From assembly GCA_007115705.1 (NCBI GenBank), contig QXEO01000382.1, forward strand, positions 6,477,318 to 6,541,317: a DNA stretch of 64,000 nucleotides, in the 5' to 3' direction. This stretch comes from Dactylis glomerata. Taxonomy: Eukaryota; Streptophyta; Magnoliopsida; Poales; Poaceae. This document shows, in pieces, positions 43,186-55,573 of the stretch; position 1 is the stretch's first letter, and each line of letters opens with the position of its first letter. Made by a program: the position numbers and the translations under genes. The notes beneath the pieces are model-generated. The model made no database searches, was not told the origin of the DNA, and saw only the letters and a list, made by a program, of their open reading frames with translations.

Positions 43186-44810
43186 TGATACGTCTCAAAC
43201 GTATCTATAAGTTTTGATGCTCCATGCTTGTTCTTACACCATTCGCTTTGAGTTTTGTTACACTTCGTGGCGTTTTTATGCATTTTCTGGAACTAACCTA
43301 TTAACAATATGCCACAGTGCCAGTTCCCTGTTTTCTGCTGTTTTTGTGTTTCAGAAAAGTTACATAGGAAATATTCTCGGAATTGGACGAAACAAAAGCC
43401 GAACCTCCTATTTTTACCAAAGCTTCGCGAAGACCGAAGATGAGACGGAGGGGGGCCAGGGGCCAGCCACACCACAGGGGGGCGCTGGGCCGCGCCCACC
43501 CATGGTGAGGCCGCCTGGTCCACCTCCTGACGATGCCCCTTCGCCTATAAAGTCCCCTCGACGGGAAAACCTAAGGGACGGATCGCTTTTCCTCGAAACA
43601 TACTGCAAGCCGCCGCCGTCGTCGAAACGAGATCGAGAGGATCCAGGAGCTCTTCCCGGCACCCTGCCGGAGAGGGAAATCCCTGCCGAGGCCTTCTACA
43701 CCACCATGGTCGCCTCCGGAGTAATGTGTGAGTAGTCTACCTTGGACTATGGGTCCATAGCAGTAGCTAGATGGTTGTCTTCTTCACCATGTGCTTCATG
43801 TTTAGATCTTGTGAGCTGCCCTACATGATCAAGATCATCTTTATGTAATCATACATGTTGTGTTTGTTGGGATCCGATGAGTTTTGGTATTATGTCAAGT
43901 TGATGTGCTGAATTATTTATCTTATGTTATCTCTATGTTGTTTATGATCTTGCATGCTTTCCGTTGCTAGTAGCTATCTTGGCCGAGTAGATGCTAGTAA
44001 CTCCAGGAGGGAGTATTTATGCTTGATAGTTAGGTTCATGCCTCTATTTAATCTGGGGGAGTGACAGATACCTCTAAGGTTATAGATGTGATGTTGCCAC
44101 TAGGGAGAAAACAACATTCTTGTGTCGAAGGACATTTGCTTTATTTACATTATGCACTTTGCTTAATACAATTAGCTGTTGTTAGCAACTTAATACTCAA
44201 GGGGTCCTCGGACGATTCCCCACGAGTGGATTTTTAGTCATAGATGCAGTTGGATGGCGGTCTATGTATTTTGTCATAATGCCCAGAGTAAGCATGATAG
44301 TGATTCTCATGATGTATGTATGTTATCTTTACTCTATCAATTGCCCAACTGTAATTTGTTTACCCAGCATGCTTTATTTATCTTATGGAGAGACACCGCT
44401 AGTGAACTGTGGACCCTGGTCTAATTTCCTTTACATAGCTTTACTGTTTTACTATTACTCGCTCTGTTTACTTTACTTGCATTACTATTACCCTTTTACC
44501 ACTCGATACGCTCAATCCTTTGTTTACAGCAAACCGGTGAGATTGACAACTTCATCGTAAGTTGGGAGCAAAGTTCTTGGTTGTGTTGTGTGCAGGTTTC
44601 ACGGTGCTGCTAGGTGAAGACACACCAGCAATATTCCTGGCGCCATTGTCCAGAGTGTCACGAAGCTAACAAGCATCACCTTCTGAAGTTTGGCTTTCTC
44701 CTACTGGTTAGATAAACCTTGGTTTCACAACTGAGGGAAGACTTGCTACTGTGCTCATCATACCTTCCTCTTGGGGTTCCCAACGGGCTGTACTTACACG
44801 CCATCAAGCA
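43186..44810 (+). repeat. 5' LTR of element A
   Basis: Starts TGATACGTCTC and ends CATCAAGCA. CCTATAAAG at 43544-43552 is the TATA box. It aligns with the split 3' LTR and, more loosely, with the LTRs of element B. Confidence 0.85.
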
Positions 44811-44816
44811 GTTTTC

Positions 44817-44834
44817 TGGCGCCGTTGTCAGAGA
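44817..44834 (+). other. Primer binding site of element A
   Basis: TGGCGCCGTTG followed by TCAGAGA; the first 11 bases match the complement of the aspartate tRNA 3' end, the remainder has decayed. Confidence 0.7.
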
Positions 44835-44993
44835 GGAAGAAGACTTCTACAAGGGGAGTCTCGCATGCACAATCTTTTACTTTGTTTTTAGTTTTGCTTT
44901 ACTTTATTTTTGCTTGCATCTTTTTATCAAAAATACAAAAAAATTAGTTTCCTTTATAGTTGCTTTTATTTACTTGCTTTTAGTTTTCTTAGA

Positions 44994-47057
44994 ATGGGTA
45001 CTCCTGAAAACACCAAGTTGTGTGACTTTACTAGCACCAAAAACAATGATTTTATCTGCACTCCTATTGCGCCACCTGCTCCTGAGGCAAATTTTTATGA
45101 GATCAAACCTGCTTTGTTAAACCTTGTTATGAAAGAGCAATTTTCTGGTGCCAGTTCTAATGATGCTGCAGCTCATCTCAACAATTTTGTTGAGCTATGT
45201 GAGATGCAGAAGTATAAGGATGTACATGGTAATATTCTTAAGCTTAAGTTGTTTCCTTTCTCTTTAAGCGAAAGAGCTAAGGATTGGTTGCTATCTTTGC
45301 CTAGAAATAGTATTGATTCTTGGGATAAGTGTAAGGATGCTTTTATTGGAAAATACTATCCTCCTGCTAAGATTATAGCTTTGCGTAGTGATATCATGAA
45401 GTTTAGATAGTTTAATAATGAACATGTTGCTCAAGCTTGGGAAAGAATGAAATCTATGATAAAGAATTGCCCTACTCATGGACTGACTACTTGGATGATT
45501 GTCCAAACTTTTTATGCAGGACTGAATTTTTCTTCAAGAAATCTATTGGATTCAGCTGCTGGAGGCACTTTTGTGTCCCTTACCTTGGGCGCCGCAATAA
45601 AGCTTCTTGACAACATGATGGTAAATTATTCTGAGTGGCACACCGAGAGAGCTCCACAAGGTAAGAAGGTAAATTCTGTTGAGGAAACCTCTTCCTTGAG
45701 TGATAAGATTGATGTTATTATGCTTATGCTTTCTAATGATAGAGCTCATGTTGATCCTAATAATGTTCCTTTGGCCTCTTTGGTTGCTCAAGAAGAGCAT
45801 GTTGATGTAAACTTCATTAGAAATAATAATTTCAACAACAGTGCTAATAGAAACAATTTTGCTAGCAATAATTATATGTCGTATCCTTCTACCAATGGTA
45901 ATGGTTATGGTAACTCTTATGGTAATTCCTCCAACAACACTAGGGGCGCGCCTTCTGAGCTTGAAGTCATGCTCAAGGACTTCATCGGTAAGCAAACTGC
46001 TTTTAACAAGTCTATTGAGGAAAAGTTGAGTAAAATTGATACTCTTACTTCTAAAGTTGATAGCCTTGCTCTTGATGTTGAACTTATGAAACTTAAAGTG
46101 TTGCCCAATGATGTGAAGGAAAATAATACTTTTGCTGCTACTAATGCTATTCAAGTTAAGATTGATGAAAATGTTAGGATGTTAGCAGAATTGCATGCCA
46201 GGTGGGAAAGAGAAGATGAGATGGCTAGGAAGATGAAGGTATGTACCATTACTACCTCTAATGATGTTGTTCCAAATGCTAGCAATCCTCTTACTTTGAT
46301 TGGTGTAGAGAAAACTCCTACTCCTTGTGTTAACAAGCCCAAAACTGCAAAAACTTTTTCTCAAAAGAGTGCTGAAATTTTTTAGAGTGTGGGAGATGAT
46401 AGCTCTATTTATTTTAATGATTTTGATGTTGATGGCTGCAATATATCTGAAGTTATTTTGTTCTTGCAAAAGCTTGCTTTGAGTCCTAATGCTAATTCTT
46501 TGAATGTTGCTTTTACAAATCATATTACAAATGCTCTTATGAAAATTAGGGAGGAAAAGTTGAAGCAAAAAGCTTCTATTCCCAAGAAGTTAGAAGATGG
46601 TTGGGAGCCCATCATTGATATGCATGTTAATGGTTTTGATTTCCATGCTTTATGTCATCTAGGTGCTAGTATTTCTGTTATGCCTAGAAAGATTTATGAT
46701 ATGCTTGGTTTACCACCACTTGAAAAGTGTTATTTTGATGTTCCTATTGCTGATGTTGCTAAGAAGAAACCTTTGGGAAGGATTAATGAAGTTCTTATTA
46801 TGATTAACAATAACCTTGTTCCCGTTGATTTTGTTGTTATGGATGTTGAATGCAATGCTTCATGTCCTATTATTTTGGGAAGACCTTTTCTTCAAACTGT
46901 AGGTGCCATCATTGATATGAAGGAAGGCACCATCAAATATCAATTCCCACTCAAGAAAGGTATGGAACACTTCCCTAGAAGGAGGAAGAAATTATTTTTT
47001 GACTCTATTCTTAGAGCAAATTATGAACTTGATGCTTTATCGCTTGATATTACTTGA
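44994..47057 (+). pseudogene. Element A gag-protease polyprotein
   Basis: One reading frame runs from MGTPENT at 44994 to 47057, interrupted by two in-frame TAG codons at 45408-45410 and 46383-46385. The first stands where element B has CAG. The gag part contains the retrotransposon gag domain (AKDWLLSLPRNSIDSWDKC and FIGKYYPPAK). The protease part (from about 46600) reads CHLGASISVMP, while element B has CDLGAS; the catalytic Asp is replaced by His. ILGRPF follows at the expected place. The frame ends without entering a reverse transcriptase. Confidence 0.9.
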
Positions 47058-49987
47058 TTTCACTTTCTGCGCCTAGCTCAAAGGTGTTAAAGAAAAGCAC
47101 TCTTGGGAGATAACCTATTGTTTTCGTTTTAGTACCTTTTCTTTTATTTGAGTCTTGGAAGTTATTACTACTGTAATAACCGCTCCTTATCCTTTTTATT
47201 TCGTTGTTGTGCCAAGAATAACCTCTAATTTGAGGGAGGTAAGATTTGGGGAAGTTGCTGTCCTGAAACAGATTTCGGTGCTGCACCGTAAAAATTCGAG
47301 AAAATTCTCAGAATATCTTTTTGACCTGCAATTTCTTGTGCATATTCCCCAGGTTATATCCAAACTTTCATTAGTTTTGCACTTTTTTTTGAGCAACAAA
47401 AGGTCTTCGAAAAAATCGACCTTTGTCAGCTGTTCTGTTTTGACAGATTTCTGCCACTATTTGTGTTTGCCTCTCGATCGCTTTCATTTTGAGTTCTTTT
47501 GATCACGGAACTTTTGGGGAAGTTGCTACAGTAGTATATGCTTTATATGTGGTGTTTTTTAGTTGAAACCTGAACCAAAAAAGGGTTGATCTACTATTAT
47601 GTTTATGCTAACATTGCTAATAGAATTGTGTGAAGTTTTGTAAGAAGGAAGTTTTCAAGTGTAGGGATTGGATAATGATGAGATGAGGTGAAGAATGAAC
47701 AAAAGCCCAAGCTTGGGGATGCCCATGTCACCCCAAGAAATATCCACGAGGTACAAGCGTCAAAGCTTGGGGATGCCCCCGAGGCACCCCTTCTTCATCG
47801 GCAAAAATCAGGTCACCTTTCAACACACTATATTTTTATTGCTTCATGCACTATGCGTTTTTCTTGGAGCGTCTTTACTTTTGCTTTTAGTTTTGTTTTG
47901 TTTTGTTTTGTTTGCTGCAATAAATGGTTGGACCCCAACAAATTTCTTTTGGAGGAGATTTACTTGCTTTTCATTTGCCAAGAACACTCTATTTTTCACT
48001 CTTATCGTTCAACGAGTGTTCTCTTTTTCTAGAACTACATTTAGCTTTCGTTTTTCGCCTTGATTTTTCTTCAGATCTTGTTTTATCTTTGCATCAAGGT
48101 GTATTTGGACCACTGGTCTATGTTGGTATTCATCAAAAGATTTGTTTCAAAAAGGTTTGAATGGTGTTGGAAAAGAGAAAAAGTTTCATGCAAAAAAGTG
48201 GTACAAAAAGGAGCTTGTTTAGACTGCGGCTTAGACTTTTTCATGCCATGCTTGATGTCGTTTTGATAGTATGCTTAGTGATTTTGCTGTAGCATGACTT
48301 GTCTCAAATGACTGAGATTGCTTAATGAGCCTTTGAAAAAATCATGCGTTGTTTTATTATTTGGAAGCATTAATTTGGTTTTCTCCTTGATGCTTTATTT
48401 GGATTGACTTGGCGCATGCTTACAACATGTTTGACTCATACAAAGTCGCCATAAGCCTCTATGATCATTTAGTTTTTGACTTTTGATGCCATTTTATGCT
48501 TCTCTTAATGATGTTTTGTCGCTATGCATGATTATGGCCGTTATTGCTCTCTTAGTTGGTCGCTCCCAGTCTTTTGCTAGCCTTCATTTTGTACTGAGTA
48601 TGAGCTCTACTCGTGCATCCAACTCCCAAAAACCAAGTTTTCCAATGTGTCCACCATACATGCCTATTAGCAATTTGCTATTCCAAAGTACATTTGACTT
48701 GCTTTTATCTATCCTTCAAATTAAACTCTTTTGGTGTTATGTGAAAATTAGTCAGTAAAGCTCTCACGAACCTGATGGCACACTTTACTTTTCTCGCTTT
48801 TAAAATTTTGACATTGTGGCTCTTTTATGTTGACGTTATGCTTGCAAGTTGTAAGTTGGAAATTAGCCAAACCATGCCATCATGGGGTAAGCTTTCAACA
48901 TTGCACTTCTCTTATTTGAGTTGATATCGTGATCTTTTGTTTATGGATACTCGCAATGTGAAATAAGTTGGGAATCTTGCGAGATCATGGAGTTTGTATA
49001 TGTGTTAGAGAAACGCCTGGGCCGCTAATCTAAGCCATGCATCATTCATGGTGGAAATTTACAGCATGCCCATAGTGGACATTCGACGACGCATCTCAAA
49101 ATAAAAAGCTATACCAATGGTAAATAAAAGAGATGCCGAGGTGTTCATTGTCTGTTTGTCCTGTCATTTTGATGTGGCTTGTTCCATGTCATTGGGCAAG
49201 GAGGTACCCCGTTGGCGGTTCTCGATGATACGTGTAAACTTATAATGACAAGAGCTTGCTTGGGACTCTAAGTCGAGTAGCATGAGGTTTGGGTATTCGT
49301 ACTTCACGGGACACGAGGTTTTCAACTTATGATTTGTCAAGCATATGCTCATAAACGTTCTTGCATTTACTTTAACCATTCAAGATGCCTATGATGGGGG
49401 CAATGAGAGCTCAAAGCTAGTAAGTACCATAATTTTTGAAGGATTATAAAACTTGCAATCACTGCTTCCCTCTGTGAAGGGCCTTTCTTTTACTTTTATG
49501 TTGAGTCACCACCTTCTACCTTTATGCACCATCTAAGAGAGCATAGTTGCCATTCTGAGTTTAATGTGCATTGTCCCAAAGTTATCATTGACTGATTCAT
49601 GATTATGGTTTCTCTTGTTCTTAAATTATTTGTATCTATTCGCCCTCTTAAACTTGAAGGTGTCCTATGCATTTATGTTTTCTCTTCATGAAGGACAAGC
49701 TGAAAACCATTTGCTATGTTTTTCCATATGATTTGAACACACGTTTGACTTTTATTGTTTCATTATTCATGATCCTTCGTTTGTGTTTCTTTTCATGTTA
49801 TAACATGGTTGCTAAGTTCTTATTGTCATGATTATGTCTTTTATGCCCATGTTTTAAGTTCTTTGATCCCAGCACTCAATGCTTACTTAGATGATCAAGA
49901 TTCTAATGGTGCATGTCACCTCAAAAATTATTCTTTTGTTATCACTTACCTACTCGAGGACGAGCAGGGGTTAAGCTTGGGGATGCT
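47058..49987 (+). other. Long non-coding 3' region of element A
   Basis: About 2.9 kb without a conserved long frame, yet clearly homologous to the same region of element B. It contains AAGCTTGGGGATGC at 47709-47722 and 47763-47776, the same sequence as the polypurine tract at 49973-49986. Short frames (up to 122 codons near 47695-48063) are not convincing. Confidence 0.7.
49973..49987 (+). other. Polypurine tract of element A
   Basis: AAGCTTGGGGATGCT lies directly before the 3' LTR (TGATACG at 49988). The G-run is the expected plus-strand primer. Confidence 0.75.
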
Positions 49988-51000
49988 TGATACGTCTCAA
50001 ACGTATCTATAATTTTTTATGCTCCATGCTTGTTCTTATACCATTTGCTTTGAGTTTTGTTACACTTCGTGGCGTTTTTATGAATTTTCTAGAACTAACC
50101 TATTAACAAGATGCCACAGTGCCAGTTCCCTGTTTTCTGCTATTTTGTGTTTTAGAAAAATTACACCGGAAATATTCTCGGAATTGGACGAAATAAAAGC
50201 CGAACCTCCTATTTTTACTGAAGCTTCGCAAAGACCGAAGATGAGACGGAGGGAGGTCAGGGGCCAGCCACACCACAGGGGGGCGCAGCCCAACCCCTGG
50301 CTGCGCCCACCCATGGTGAGGCCGCCTGGTCCACCTCCTGACGATGCCCCTTCACCTATAAAGTCCCCTCGACGGGAAAAACCTAAGGGACGGACCGTCG
50401 CCTGGTCCAACATACTGCAAGCCGCCGCCGTCGTCGAAACGAGATCAGGAGGATCTAGGAGCTCTTCCCAGCACCCTGCCGGAGGCCTTCTACACCATCA
50501 TGATCGCCTCCGGAGTGATGTGTGAGTAGTCTACCTTGGAGTATGGGTCCATAGCAGTAGCTAGATGGTTGTCTTCTCCACCATGTGCTTCATGTTTAGA
50601 TTTTGTGAGCTGCCCTACATGATCAAGATCATATTTATGTAATCATACATGTTGTGTTTGTTGGGATCCGATGAGTATTGGTACTATGTCAAGTTGATGT
50701 GATGAATTATTTATCTTATGTTATCTCTATGTTGTTTATGATTTTGCATGCTTTCCGTTGCTAGTAGCTATCTTGGCCGAGTAGATGCTAGTAACTCCAA
50801 GAGGGAGTATTTCTGCTCGATAGTTGGGTTCATGCCTCTATTTAATCTGGGGGAGTGACAGATACCTCTAAGGTTGTAGCTGTGCTGTTGCCACTAGGGA
50901 GAAAACAACATTCTTATTTCCAAGGACATTTGCTTTGTTTACATTACGCACTTTGCTTAATGCAATTATCTATTGTTCGCAACTTAATACTCAAGGGGTC
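49988..51000 (+). repeat. 3' LTR of element A, first part
   Basis: Matches the start of the 5' LTR and breaks off at GGGTC (50996-51000), the target duplication of element B. The rest continues at 59476. Confidence 0.85.
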
Positions 51001-52641
51001 TGCTTGATGCGTGGTGAATGACCAGCCCGTTGGGAACCCCAAGAGGAAGGTGTGATGAGTATAGCAGCTTGTTTTCCCTCAGTTAAGAAACCAAGGTTTA
51101 ATTGTTCAGGAGAAGAGCAGACAATTACGACTGAAGGTGATGCTTGCTAGTTTGCGATAGCTTCGGACAATTTATATATGGCGCCTCGTCCAAGCTTTGC
51201 TTGCTAGCTGCAACGCGGAACCTGCACACAACACAACCAAGTACTTTGTTCCCAACTTACGATGAGGTTGTCAATCTCACCGGTTTGCTTGAAACAAAGG
51301 TTATGAGCGTATCGAGTGGAAAACATTAGAAGTATGCGAGTAAAGTAAATAGTGTGAGTAAAGTAAACAGGTGATAGTAATATGATGGAAATAGGACCGG
51401 GGTCCACAGTTCACTATTGGTGTCTCTCCATAAGATAAATAACACATGCTGGGTAAACAAATTATAGTTGGGCAATTGATAGAATAAAGATAAACGTGAT
51501 ATGTCAAGAAGATCACTACGAGATTTACTCTGGGCATTACAACAAAATACATACACCGCCATCCAACTGCATCTATGACTAATAATCCACTTGTGGCGAA
51601 TCAATCCGAGAACTCCACAAGTATTAAGTTGCGAACAACAGATAATTGCATTAAGCAAAGTGTGTAATGTAAACAAAGCATATGCCCTTGAGCATATGAA
51701 TGTTGTTTTCTCCCTAGTAGCAACAGCACATCTACAACCTTAGAAGTTTCTGTCACTCCCCCAGATTAAATAGAGGCATGAACCCACTATCGAGCATAAA
51801 TACCCCCTCTTGGAGTCACTAGCAACTACTCGGCCAAGATAGCTACTAACAATAGAGAGCATGCAAGATCATAAACAACATAGAGATAACAAAACATATA
51901 TTTCAGTATAGCAACTCAATCATAACACCAATATTCATCGGATCCTAACAAACCAAGCATGTAGAATTACATAACGGTGATCTCAATCATGTAGGGCAGC
52001 TCATGAGATCTAAACATGAAGCGCATGGTGGAGAAGACAACCATCTAGCTACTGCTATGGACCCATAGTCCAAGGTAGACTACTCACTCATCGCTCCGGA
52101 GGCAAGCATGGCGATGAAGAAGACCTCTGGTGGCGATTCCCCTCTCCGGCAGGGTGCCGGGAAGAGCTTCTGGACCCTCCTGATCTTCGGGTCGACGGCG
52201 GCGGCGGATCGCGATGTGTTCTGGAAAAGTGATCGGGTACTTAGGTTTTTTCCGTCGGGGGGTCTTTATAGGCGAAGGGGCATCGTCAGAAGTGGACCGA
52301 GGCGGTCTCACACATAGGGGGTGCGGCCAGGGGCCAGGCCGCGCCGCCCTGGTGTGAGGGTGGCCTATGGCCCCTCTCCGTCTCCTCTTCGGATCACTGG
52401 AAGCTTCCGGGAAAAATAAGACTTCAGGAACTTGTTTCGTCCAATTCCAAGAATATTTCCTGTGTAGCACTTCTGAAACACAAAAGCAGCAGAAAACAGG
52501 GAACTGGCACTGTGGCGACTTGTTAGTAGGTTAGTTCCAGAAAATGCATAAAAGTGCCACGAAGTGTAACGAAACAGTAGGCAAATGGTGTAAAAACAAG
52601 CATGGAGCATCAAAAATTATAGATACGTTGGAGACGTATCA
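51001..52641 (-). repeat. 3' LTR of element B
   Basis: 1641 bp; minus strand starts TGATACGTCTCC and ends CATCAAGCA. TATA box CCTATAAAGA at about 52264-52273. Confidence 0.93.
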
Positions 52642-52642
52642 A

Positions 52643-52656
52643 GCATCCCCAAGCTT
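52643..52656 (-). other. Polypurine tract of element B
   Basis: Minus strand AAGCTTGGGGATGC directly before the 3' LTR, as in element A. Confidence 0.75.
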
Positions 52657-55573
52657 AACTCCTGCTCGTCCTCGAGTAGGTAAGTGATACCAAAAGAATA
52701 ATTTTTGAGGTGACATGCACCTACACAATCTTGATCATATATATAAGCATTTGTGAGCTGGGATCATAAGAACTTAAAACATGGGCATGAAGATATAATC
52801 TTGACAATAAAGAACTTAGCAACCATGTTATAAACATGAAAATGAACACAAACAAAAGATCATGAAAATGAAACAATGAAAGTCAAACATGTGTTCAAAT
52901 CATAAGGAAAAACATACAAATGGTTTTCAGCTTGTCCTTCATAGAGAGCAAAACATAAATGCATAGGACACCTTTAAGTTTAAAAGGGCGACTAGATACA
53001 AATAATTTGAGAACAAGTGAAACCAACAATATGAATCAATCAATGAAAACTTTGGGACAATGCACATTATACTAAGAATGACAACTTTGCTCTCTTATGG
53101 TGCATAAAGAAAGAAGGTGGTGACTCAACAAAAAAGTAAAAGAAAGCCCTTCGCAGAGAGAAGCAGTGATTGCAAGTTTTATAGACCTTCAAAAATTATG
53201 TTACTTACCGGCTTTGAGCTCTCATTGCCCCCATCATAAGCATCTTGAATGGTTAGAGTTAATGCGAGAACAATTTTGATGCATATGCTTGACAAATCAT
53301 AAGTCGAAAACCTCGTGTCCCGTGAATACGAGTACCCAAACCTCATGCTACTCAACTTAGAGTCCCAAGCAAGGCTCTTGTCATTGTAAGTATATATGTA
53401 TCATCGAAAACCGCCAACGGGGTACCTCCGTGCCCGATGACATGGAACAAGCCCACATCAAAATGGCAGGACAAGCAGACAATGAACACCTCGACATCTC
53501 TTTTATTTGCCATTTGTTTAGCTTTTTATTGTGATATGCGTCGTCGAATGTCCACCATGGGTATGCTGCAAATTTCCACCATGAATTATGCATGGCTTAG
53601 ATTGTCAGCCCAGGCGTTTCCCTAACACATATACAAACTCCATGATCCCCACAAGATTCCCAATTCATTTCACACCGCGGGCATCCATAAACAAAAGATC
53701 ACGATATCAACTCAAATAAGAAGTGAAATGTTGAAAGCTTGCCCCATGATGGCATGGTTGGGCTAGAATCCAACTTACAACTTGCAAGCATAACAACTCA
53801 ACATAAGAGACCACAATGAAAAATTTTTAAGAACATGAAAAAGTAAAGTGTGCCTTCCGGTTCGTGAGAGCTTTACTGACCAATTTTCGCATAACACTGG
53901 TAAGAGTTTAATTTGAAGAGAAGATAAAAGCAAGTCAAATTTACTTGGAATAGCAAATTGCTAGTAGTTATGTATGGTGGACACTTTGGAAAACTTGGTT
54001 TTTAGGAGTTGGATGCACGAGTAGAGCTCATACTCAGTACAAGGTGAGGGCTAGCAAAAGACTAGGAGCGACCAACTAAGAGAGCAATAATGGCCATAAT
54101 CATGCAAAGCGACAAAGCGACATTAAAAGAAGCATAAGATGGCATCAAAAGTCAAAAACTAAATGATCCTAGAGGCTATTGGTGACTTTGTAAGAGTCTA
54201 ACATGTGTGAGCATGTGCCAAGTCAACCCAAATAAAGCATCAAGGAGAAAACCAAAATAATGCTTCCATATAATAAAAACAACGCATGATTTTTTCAAAG
54301 GCTCATTAAGCAATCTCAGTTATTTGAGGCAAATCATGCTACAGAAAAACCACTAAGAATACAATCAAAAATATATCAAGCATGACATGAAAAAGCCTAA
54401 GCCGCAATCTACACAAGCTCCTTCTTGTACCACTATTTTGCACAAAGCTTTTTCTCTTTTCCAACACCATTTGAAATTTTTAAGACACCTCTTTTGATGA
54501 AAAACAATAAAGATCAGAGGCAAAATATACCTTGATGAAAAGATATGACAAGGTCTGAATGCAAATCAAGGCGAAAACGAAAACCAAAAGCAGTAGCAGA
54601 AAAAGAAGAACACTCGGTTTTTTATAAGAGTGAAAACTAGAGCGTTCTTGGCAAATGAAAAGCAAGGCAACTTCTCCAAAAGAAATTTGTTGGGGTCCAA
54701 CCATTTATTGCAGCAAACAAAACTAAACTAACTGAGAAAACTAAAACAATTGATGCTCCAAGAAAAACACATAGTGCATGAAGCAATAAAAATATAGTGT
54801 CTTGAAAGGTGACCTGATTTTTGCCGATGAAGAAGGGGTGCCTCGGGGGCATCCCCAAGCTTTGATGCTTGTACTTCTTGGATATTTCTTGGGGTGATGC
54901 ATGGGCATCCCCAAGCGTGAGCTTTTTTCCATTCTTCAACTCATCTCATCATTCTCTAATCCCTACACTTGAAAACTTCCTTCATACAAAACTAAACACA
55001 ATTCTATTAGCAACATTAGTGTAAGCATAACATATAATCAACCTCTTTTTGCTTCAGGTTTCAACCCAAAACCACCACATATATAGCATATACTACTGTA
55101 GCAACTTCCCCAAAAGTTCCGTGATCAAAAGAACTAAAAAAGAAAGCGATAAAGCGGCAAACACAAATATTGGCAGAAATCTGTCAAAACAGAACAGCTG
55201 ACAAAGGTCGAATTTTTGAGGGGTTTTTTGTTGCTCAAATCAAAAAGTGTTCAACTAACGAAAGTTTGGATATAACCTGGGGCATATGCACAATAAATCA
55301 CAGGTCCAAAAGATATACAGAGAATTTATACGAATTTTTACGGTGCAGCACCGAAAACAGTTTCGGGACAGCAACATCCCCAAATCTTACCTCACTCAAA
55401 TTAGAGGCTTCTCTTGGCACAACAATGAAATAAACAAGATAAAGAGCGGTCATTACAGTAGTAATGACTTCCAAGACTCAAATAAAAGAAAAAGTACTGA
55501 AACTAAAACATTGGGTTATCTCCCAAGAGTGCTTTTCTTTAACGCCTTTGAGCTAGGCGCAGAAAATTGCGAA
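52657..55573 (-). other. Long non-coding 3' region of element B
   Basis: Homologous to 47058-49972 of element A. It has internal polypurine-like copies at 54849-54862 and 54905-54916. No convincing gene. Confidence 0.7.

Noticed and set aside
47688..48063. Short frames in the 3' region of element A as an extra gene
   Set aside because: The matching frames in element B differ in length and are broken; the DNA similarity looks like an RNA or cis-element signal.
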